Shown: positions 1 through 9,500 of the stretch, one piece after another
Position numbering within the stretch: position 1 is the first letter of the stretch
Layout: every line of letters starts with the position of its first letter
Source: Saccoglossus kowalevskii
Lineage: Eukaryota; Hemichordata; Enteropneusta; Harrimaniidae
NCBI RefSeq assembly: GCF_000003605.2
Contig: NW_003158746.1
Coordinates: 86,914-115,492 of the forward strand
Length of the DNA: 28,579 bases
Direction of reading: 5' to 3'
Program-made: the position numbers and the translations under genes
Notes under the pieces: generated by a model
The model's database searches: none
Told to the model about the DNA's origin: nothing
The model's input: the letters and a program-made list of their open reading frames with translations, nothing else

Positions 1-37
1 TGTCAGATCACAGCAGAACACTGATCATGTCGCACAA

Positions 38-123
38 CTAACTAACACAGATGTTGACTCTACCCTGGGTACTTGGGTTGGATGAAGAAAACGAGGACAA
101 AAACTGAATAATGGATATCAATG
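38..123 (-). CDS. Possible last NEK11 exon (or internal exon 64-123)
   Basis: A very good acceptor (pyrimidine tract TTTTCTTTGTTTTTCACTCTAG) ends at 124. In the required phase the frame reads ALISIIQFLSSFSSSNPSTQ and meets TAG at 40-38, or could leave by a GTAGAG donor at 63. With this end the protein would be about 542 residues, somewhat shorter than vertebrate NEK11 (about 645). The hydrophobic sequence is unconvincing as a kinase tail. Confidence 0.28.
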
Positions 124-391
124 CTAGAGTGAAAAACAAAGAAAATAAGCTATTAATATGAAATGTACAGTATGTACAGTGATATGTACAGTACTGTTGA
201 TTAGTTGCAATAACACATACACACACATAGGGTTAGCATGGGTTATAAAACAAAAGGATTTTACAAATGAACTGCAGAGGGCTTCATTCCCAAGACAAAC
301 CAAAACAGAATTTCAGATGATAGCACAGAATGAAATTAATAATGAACAGTTATTTTAGTTTGAGTTTGCAACATCTTTGTGAAAATCTTAC

Positions 392-529
392 CACTTTGTG
401 TAAGTCTATTATCTTTCTCTTGACCATTCTGACTAGAATAAATTTGATTAGGATTTTTCATAGGATTTATGGGCCTGTCGTCAGGTCTGACTATGTAAGT
501 TGTGGAGAAATCACTTGGCGAAGAAGAGC
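392..529 (-). CDS. NEK11: Probable NEK11 exon 10
   Basis: A strong pyrimidine-rich acceptor (CTTTTCCACATGTAG|GC) at 530 and a donor AGTG|GTAAGA at 391 enclose 138 nt. The exon takes up phase 1 from exon 9 and stays open to a phase-1 end. It codes SSSPSDFSTTYIVRPDDRP, then INPMKNPNQIYSSQNGQEK, a polar, probably disordered tail. It has no ATG near its start. I found it by following phase, not by homology. Confidence 0.55.
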
Positions 530-3500
530 CTACATGTGGAAAAGAAAAAAAAGGGAAGTCTCTGTCACTGTTCCTTTAACTGGTAGAGAAAAAAAAAGAT
601 TTAAAATTCCACTCAAGGGAGGTTAGAGCACATGTTGTAGTAAATTATGTTGCAGTTGCTCAGTTCATGAGAACATTATTACTGTCATATAAGACATCTA
701 TAATTCAACTTAAAATGCCACTAGAAGTACCACTGAATATCAACCAGATTAGGGAGTTTAAGTATAAATTGTATAATTCTACCATTCTAGACTAAGGTCT
801 ATGCAATAACAAATGCAAAAATTAACACAGAACAAAACTTGAATGAAACAGACACTGCTGTTCAAAATCAACGTAAATGTGCGACATCGGCCTATAATGT
901 GTTTTTATTTTAATCTCTTTCGATTGACATTCTATTAGCTTTAACAAACCAGATTCGTTGAGTTAAACAATAACTTGCTCATGTTGCAGATAGAGATGCG
1001 TCAAACTGTCGTTTGTTTAATCTACACTTGCACTGAATGTAGTAATCTTCGTTGATATTTTTGGCTTCATGACTCATTCATAAAATTAAATTCAGAACCT
1101 ATGTTGTGTCAGTAATCTACAGAATACTTATTTTTCTTTAATGTGATTAATGTGATTTACCACCACGCCATCAGAAAAGAAAACAAATTCTCGTTTCCAA
1201 TTTGGCCGTAACAAATGGACGACATGCTTTGAAAAAAAATGGCTGCCAGGTCAGAGGTCAATGTCTCAAGACACTTATCCTCGGGGGCGGAGCTACGTCA
1301 CAGACGTTCCACGTTGCTAAGACACGCACCACTGTACCATGCATTTCTATGGGCTCTGTGTGCGCTGCTGTGGAACGCCGGTCGAGCCGGTGAAAATTCG
1401 AGAAAACAACACAAAATCAACTTTGAAGTAATCCCGAACAACCAAATTTATATATGTTACACACGTAGGCCTAATTTTGTTGCACTGTTCAGAGGAGTCT
1501 CAACAATCATCCCAAAGTACTGTTTTATGCGAGTTTTGGGCCTTTGTTTTCACCGCCGCGGGTTGCCAGGCGGTGAAAATACCCGGATGTCCGCCCCCGA
1601 GGATTAGAAATTATTGCAAAAAAAAATGTTTATCCTTTTTATTAAAGCAGATTAACTTTACATTAAATTAAAATAGTTAAATCATAATTACGAGGATGAC
1701 AAAATGAATATTAATTGCCTCATGAATATTAATCAGCAATCAACACTGGAATCGGGCTAGGCAGAACCCTGCAAGCAATCTCGTAGCATCTGTTCCTTTG
1801 ATCAGTAATTTGGTTTGTAGCATATATGTATCAATTGAACTTAATATGTAGAAGCGTATTGTGATTGTCACATGGTTTGGCCACCATAAGCTATTGAAGG
1901 CAAGCTGAAAATGATGCAATTTAGAAATGTAACATTTTTGGTATAGCCTCAATTTTGAATACATATGGGTACTGAATGACATAAAAATATACATCTATCA
2001 AGTAGCTTGTCAGACATCTTTGATTTTTATAAACTGTAAAATACTTTATTTTAGCTGGAATCACTTTTCACTGAAGACATTTTGGATGTTTTATATGGAA
2101 TTTAGTTTCACAGATTTTTGACAAGTAAAATATAGAAAAAAAGGTATATTCGCTGGTTTTATTTTCACTGAATCATCCTTTCAGCGAAAATATTGAAAAT
2201 TAAAATGGGAGGGTCGTCACCTGCGAACACACAGGATTTGATAACAACACACGCTAAAAATGCAGTGGCTCATGGGTAGACGCTTTGTAAACAATGACAT
2301 GTTATGGCCGTCTGACGCATGCGCGCAGCTGACGACTCCCTCGCTTTGATTCCAAGAGAAAATGAACATGCAAGACTTGGAGCACTGGGATGCTGTTTAC
2401 AACTAATTATAATAATTTAATTATAATACATGTACAAATGTAATTAACTTGACATTTATAATGAGTACTATGAAACTTGTAATGACCTACCTTCTGTAGT
2501 TCTCATAACGACGTCATCATCATCATCATGGTAGACAACTTGACCCATATCAACACGTGTCTGGTACACAGTACCAATGTCTTCTCGTTCATACAGCATT
2601 GTACCAGAGTAATCCTCCGGCTCATAGTATGTACCTTCGGGCTCACCATGGTAAACAAGTGTACCACCCGGCGATTCGTCATGGTATATCACTGTACCAC
2701 CAGCCATGGTTCCAGCAGCCTGTTATCAAGTGACATACAGTATATCAATTAATTTCTGATTCAGTAACCAAAGGTGGATAAAAGAAAAGATCATGCAACT
2801 TGGGTGATACATGATGAAAAACTAACTGATCATGTAAAACAAACAAATTCCGAAACAATAGTGAAAGTGGTAATAGTCTATGTCTTTGAAAATTTGTGTC
2901 TACTGTGTTCTTGAATAGAATTGAGTATCCTTAGTGTGAATCTTGATTGTTTTTAATCAATGGCAATTTTTCCATAGTTACCAATTAACTTTGAGGGAAA
3001 AATTGCATACATAGAATTAAAGCTTTAGAGTATTCAGACCACACTCAATACATCAAATCATGACTTACTTTCTCTGATTAGATAATCATATTTAAGGATA
3101 AAAAAATGTTAGTACAGGCGTACATGCATGACTTACTAACTATATGGTTTTCAGTGAGGTCCTAGGGAATCAGTAAACTTTTCACAGGGGTCCTAGTGAG
3201 TTATCACAGTGAACATTTCAGTGAAATTCTAGAAAGTCATGGTGATGGTGGTGGTACAAATTCCTAGCAGTGAATTTTTTTTTACAGTAACTGGGATGCA
3301 TGTGAAATAACTGAGCCAGCGTGTTTTCTTGGACTTGAATATGAGTATCTGTTAAGATGGTAACAACAAATATTGCTACAAAATAAGTTACCTCCCCTCT
3401 GCCACCTTGCCAGGCTGGTCTGTTATAGGATGAAATTGTTCCCTGTATCAGAGCTTTTCTATGAATATTTTCAGCAAGGTTGGCTCTTGTATGCATTCTG

Positions 3501-6500
3501 TGAAAGTAATGACACAACTAATTAAGTAAGATCCTCATCAATATTTTTTGACAATATGATCATTTTGTATTTAAAAAAGAGAAAACAAGAATATGTCAAT
3601 GAACTCAATAAATCAGCCAAGTATCTTTTCTAGCTGTCTAGGGAGTCAAGTGCCACTAGAATCATGTCAACCTGTCTAGGGAGTCAATAGCCACTGGGAT
3701 AATGTCAACCTGTCTAGGGAGTTGAGTACCACCAGGATCATGTAAGTCAAGTACTACTGGGATCATGTCAACCTGTCTAGGGAGTCAAGAGCCACTGGGA
3801 TAATGTCAACCTGTCTATGGAGTCAATAGCCACTGGGATAATGTCAACCTGTCTATGGAGTCAATAGCCACTGGGATAATGTCAACCTGTCTAGGGAGTT
3901 GAGTACCACCAGGATCATGTCAGTCAAGTACTACTGGAGCATGTCAACCTGTCTAGGGAGTCAAGAGCCACTGGGATAATGTCAACCTGTCTATGGAGTC
4001 AATAGCCACTGGGATAATGTCAACCTGTCTAGGGAGTTGAGTACCACTAGGATCATGTCAGTCAAGAGCCACTGGGATCATGTCAACCTGTCTAGGGAGT
4101 CAAGAGCCACTGGGATCATGTTAACCTGTCTAGGGAGTCAAGAGCCACTGGGATAATGTCAACCTGTCTATGGAGTTGAGTACCACCAGGATCATGTCAG
4201 TCAAGTACTACTGGGATCATGTTAACCTGTCTAGGGAGTCAAGAGCCACTGGGATAATGTCAACCTGTCTATGGAGTTGAGTACCACCAGGATCATGTCA
4301 GTCAAGTACTACTGGGATCATGTTAACCTGTCTAGGGAGTCAAGAGCCACTGGGATAATGTCAACCTGTCTATGGAGTTGAGTACCACCAGGATCATGTC
4401 AGTCAAGTACTACTGAGATCATGTTAACCTGTCTAGGGAGTCAAGAGCCACTGGGATAATGTCAACCTGTCTAGGGAGTTGAGTACCACCAGGATCATGT
4501 CAGTCAAGTACTACTGGGATCATGTCAACCTGTCTAGGGAGTCAAGAGCCACTGGGATAATGTCAACCTGTCTAGGGAGTCGAGTACCACTGGGATCATG
4601 TCAGTCAAGTACCACTGGGATCATGTCAACCTGTCTAGGGAGTCAAGAGCCACTGGGATAATGTCAACCTGTCTAGGGAGTTGAGTACCACTGGGATCAT
4701 GTCAGTCAAGTACTGTAAAATGACTAATTTTCACTGGGTTTAAATTTCACTGATTTACCATTTCAGGCATATTCAGTGGGTTTTAAATTCACGGTTTCGT
4801 CATTTAGATAATGTGTTCTATGCTAAATTTTACATATTCACTGTGTTTTAATTTAGCGCATTTTTCCAGTCAGCGAAATAAGCTAAATTAAAACCCAGTG
4901 AATAATTACCCCCTTTACAGTACTACAGGAATCATGTCAACCTGTCTAGGGAGTCAAGAGCCATTGGGATAATGTCAACCTGTCTAGGGAGTCAAGAGCT
5001 ACTCGGATCATCAGGAGATTCAAGATGCGGAGGTGCTCAAATAAATGAAATGAAATGAGTCAGTATACTGTACTCACGTCAGTTCTTTTGCCTTTTCATC
5101 AGCATCTTGCAATTTTCTCATTATCAATTGCTCCTTGGGAGTTAGTTTGTTCAGTGATTCTTCTCTTAAATCTTGTAAATGAGTTTTCTCACGCGCAAGC
5201 GCAAAAATCTGCTGCTGCTGATCAATGTCTACTTCTACATCACGTTGATGCTCACGAACCCCAGCCATTCGGGTCGCCATTTTCTAAAAAAGAAAACAAG
5301 CATTTAATGTACTATGCCATATTTTCAATATTTTCAGGTAGCTGTGATCTACAGTCATCTACAAAGTTTATTTATTTGATGAAAAATTATAGAACAGACA
5401 CTTTTATATAAGGCAGCCATTTTTTGGTTTTTACAATATGGATTAAGAATGTAGTAGATTTTGGAGGACATTTGAGAGGTCAAGTTTAAAGGGTTTAGTC
5501 GTCGCGCCACGCATGCACGAGATATATGGGTCTCATATAAACAAAGATGGCAACTTTGACTGTTGCGTGATCAGGGAATACGAACTGAGACGTTTCAAAG
5601 CTTTAGTTAGGTAATTTTCAGGTGATTGGAAGGAATCAAAGGAGTCACCGGTGGCAATCAGTCGCACACAGGTCAAACCTTATACTTGTGAGTGATTTCC
5701 ATTTGAAGAGCGCATTGGATTATGGGGAAATCGAAATCAACACGAATGTCGCACATGCGTATATTTTGTAAATTTGTTTGATGACAAACAGCAATTTTTT
5801 TTTGTCATACATCTTCCTTGAAGAATAAAACTGAATGCATCGCTAAACACCATGCTATAAATTATGGATACTGATTTCTACGATTTTAATTAAAATAAAC
5901 AAGTAACATGTTTGAAAAAACAAACAGAATAGTGAGTGGCGAGTGTCTGCAGTGAAACATTATCTCACCAATAATAGGAATATGTAAATGAATACAAATT
6001 GATATTAAAATTTATGCCACCAAAGAATAACTGTTATTTCAAATTGTTGGGAACATTGTAAATCCTAATTTGATATGTCTATCAATAGTGTGTAAATGTG
6101 TGTAAACTTAGTAGTATTGCTTACTTCCATATGCCTGGCAACAAATGGTAAATTGAGAACTTCTGCCGCTGATGGTCGATTCCCAGGTTCTTTAATTAGT
6201 ACCCTGTAAGGAAATGTAGGACTTTTATTGCAGTATAATGAGTAGATGCAAGTCATTTATTTTCCTAATGTGATCACCTCTGTCTAACAGGCTTAGCTAC
6301 AACAATGTCGTAAAGAAACAAAATACTTCTGTTGAGCAGTGCAAAAGGTGTTTTGCTACTGAAAAGAATCGCATGTTTTTATGAATTTTTTTTTGACAAC
6401 TTCAGACCAAATAGAAATAATTTCCTATTGCTTTGCAGGTATTAATCAAAAAAACATTGAAACAATTCTGCAGATTTATTCAAATGAAAGTTGACAAAAA

Positions 6501-9500
6501 GTTTCAGGTTTTTGAGTTCATCTACATAATAATTTTGATATTCCATTATGCATGGTTACTCATTTAGTTGAAAATAAAATATGTTTCTTACTTGGTGAGT
6601 ATTTCTTGGATATTTTTATCGTATTTATTTGGTATTTTTGGTATCTTTCCTTCCACTATTTTGTACATAACACCCATCAGTGATTGTCCTTCAAAGGCAT
6701 GTTCTAGAGCGCATAGCTCATATAGTATACATGCTATAGACCTGTAATACCGGTAAATAGAATAGAAAAGATGAGTTTTAAGTACCTGTGCAAGTTCCGT
6801 GGTTGCTATGTTACTGAACACAATAGCAACAGTAAAGAAGGGAGGAGGGGTGTTTTTACAGCCAGTCATTTGGGAGACTCAGTTTTACACAAGCTACAGT
6901 TTGGTTATTTGTTGGCACCGAATTTCAAGAAGTTTCAAGAAGTCGAAAATATCACTTTTTACTAAAAATTACAAAAATATTCATCAAAATTAGAGAACTG
7001 AAGATATCATCATGAAATGAACAAATCTAAGAGAGGTCTACCCAAGGTACATATACACCAAGTATCAAAGCATTCAGGCTTGTAGTTTTCAAGCAGAAGT
7101 CGAAAACATTGCAAAAAACATTGACATGGACGACGACGGACAATCACTCATATGATAAGCTCCGCTCGACAAAGTGGACAGCGGAGCTAAAATCTTCCTA
7201 CAAAAAATACGAAAAGAATGATTCTGCACCAGTGCCAGTATTCTTATGTCTTTTGCAAGTCAGGAGTAAATTCTGCAATGTGAAAACATGGTCTGTCCAT
7301 TGCTGTAATATAGATTTGTCTGTAGTGTACATGACCACTACTAGTTGGTGCCTGCAAGTTTGAAAATCCAACTGTTTAGTCAAAGCACAAATGTTAGCCA
7401 ATAACTATCACATTACTTCCGATAATAAATGTCGCCACCTACCACACATCTGATTTTGAGTTGTAACCTTCATGTTTTAAGACTTCAGGGCTCATGTAAT
7501 AAGGAGTACCAGTGAAAGTACTGGCCAGATCTGTGGTACCCATCAACACTCTGGATATTCCAAAGTCACCTATCTTGCACATATTATTCTTCAAAAAAAT
7601 ATTTCGGGTTTTCAAGTCCCTATGTAAAACACGCCTATAATGAAAAGAACATGATATCAACTTAAAACAATGATCTTTTATGTAAGTAAGTTCTCCTTAC
7701 TCCTTTTTAATGTTAACACATTAAGCTCCAAAAATGTTGGTGCACACACACTCTTTTAGATATTTTTCTGTAATATTGCACCAAATAAACATAATTTCCC
7801 ATTAGTGATACTGTAGATTATAATTAAAATGTATAAAAAATATGGAAAACATTATGTTAGAGAAATTGACAGTGTTTATTAAAGGGTTAATGAAATTGTT
7901 ATTTTACAAACATTCAGTGCTACATGTACAATGTATATGCGTTTTATGTACACTTTAAAGGGGAACTGCTCAATCCCATGGATTGCATCTCGTGCTCATG
8001 GGTAATTAACTCTGCCTCTGTCCACTAAGTAAATGATGCTTTGAGCAAGAAAGCGGATGAAATGATGTGCACATATATCAACAACCATGACTTAATGCGA
8101 GGTGCACGTGGTAATGATGTCACATTATTTTCTGACTCAGTACACCTTAATCGCGGCTTTCGCCGTGGAACATCGAAGCTTATTCGTAATTGGATGTCAA
8201 ATGTGCCTGATATTTCAACCCGTGGTAGTGCTAGAGGGATAATTCAAAGCAACAAGCAAAATCGACCAATTTACCACAATACAGGTCAATACAATCATGA
8301 GTACGAACAACGACACTCTGGTTATAATAAAAGGCGGAGTTACATTGGTCAATTCAACAGCTGGCGCAATAATGGTAATGTTCTGCCTCATAATGAAACC
8401 ACTTTATATCAACCTCGTTTCCCAGAACTTGCACGTAACCCAAATTATCACGGATATAGTAATGACCAAGTCAGGTGTTTTCAGTGCGGAGAAACAGGGC
8501 ACATTCAAAAAAAATGCAGACATTCAACAAGAATGAAATGTTGGTCATGTGGACAAGGTGGACACAAACAAAAAGAGAGTCAATAAGTAACGAAATATTG
8601 AAGAAAAACTACAGCACAGACGAATGGGACCACGAATGATGATACAATAAATAAGTAAAACAGTAAATATTCTAACCTGCTATGCATGTAGTCAACAGCC
8701 AATGCAAGCTGGACAAACCAATCCATTATTTGGTTCTGCTCAAATGATTTCCCTTCTTTTTTGGCTTTGGTAATTCTCACATCCAAGTCTCCTCCCTAGT
8801 AATAGAAAAATATAGAGCTGATAAATAAAATATAGATTCATTAATTTTCAGATATGATCAAGTGAAGCACTGAATGACTGGACACTGCTGGCATACTGGT
8901 TGTCGCATCAGACTCATGATCGGTATACCCAAGCTCAAATCCTACCTTAGGCTGAACATCAAAAAGGTCAGCCCTCTACCCTGGGTGAGTTGGCCAGATT
9001 CAATGGGAAGGCCAATTCCACTGGCCGAGATTAATTCACTAAAGAATGCGACTTTGGAGGATCCTTGGGTTAAGGTCACAAGAGCTTGTGTTTGACGAGC
9101 CTGGTTGACGGCAGGGTAGCGCATTCAAATTGCCATTTGATGGGGAGATGTGTCAGCACTAGCACTTGCAATTTGTACATACAAAAATTAGTGATGTTGC
9201 TTATCAATTTTCATGGTAGATACATCAGATTGTAGCTTGATTGAAGGAAATAATTTGACGCATCATTATGCATTTTTCAGCTGAGCTTTGACATACTAGA
9301 ACTTTTGGGCCAATGGTGACGAGCAGCAGCACGAGTCAACAACTGAAGAAACTTTCGGACAAATGAGAGAATGACATTGCAGGCAGGTCCATCTCTTAAA
9401 ATCCCATCAACATACTCACCTCACAATATTCTGTGATAAGGCAAAAAAATTCCATATCTAGAAAGCTGTCAGAAAATCTGACAATACCGGGATGATTTAA

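Larger units (their letters stand above)
530..2490. other. Intron between exons 9 and 10, carrying MITE-like elements
   Basis: No coding exon was recognised. The stretch holds a GC-rich element with inverted ends (1278-1603), an element-like stretch starting CTGTAAAAT (2034-2205) and a 124-bp inverted-repeat unit (2213-2336). The rest is plain AT-rich intron. Confidence 0.6.

Noticed and set aside
1202-1671. Overlapping plus-strand ORFs around 1.2-1.7 kb
   Set aside because: They lie in the GC-rich MITE, which lowers stop frequency; no recognisable protein.
3218-3517. 99-residue minus-strand ORF starting with Met near exon 8
   Set aside because: Only its first 35 codons are the NEK11 exon; the rest reads through a good GTAACT donor into intron.
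4479-4661. ORF in the minisatellite
   Set aside because: It is the tandem repeat read as codons; the frame has no support outside the array.
3640-5010. Minisatellite as a CRISPR-like array
   Set aside because: Units are contiguous, with no unique spacers, in an animal intron.
5055-5411. 118-residue plus-strand ORF
   Set aside because: Mirror of NEK11 exon 7 and flanking intron; no homology on this strand.
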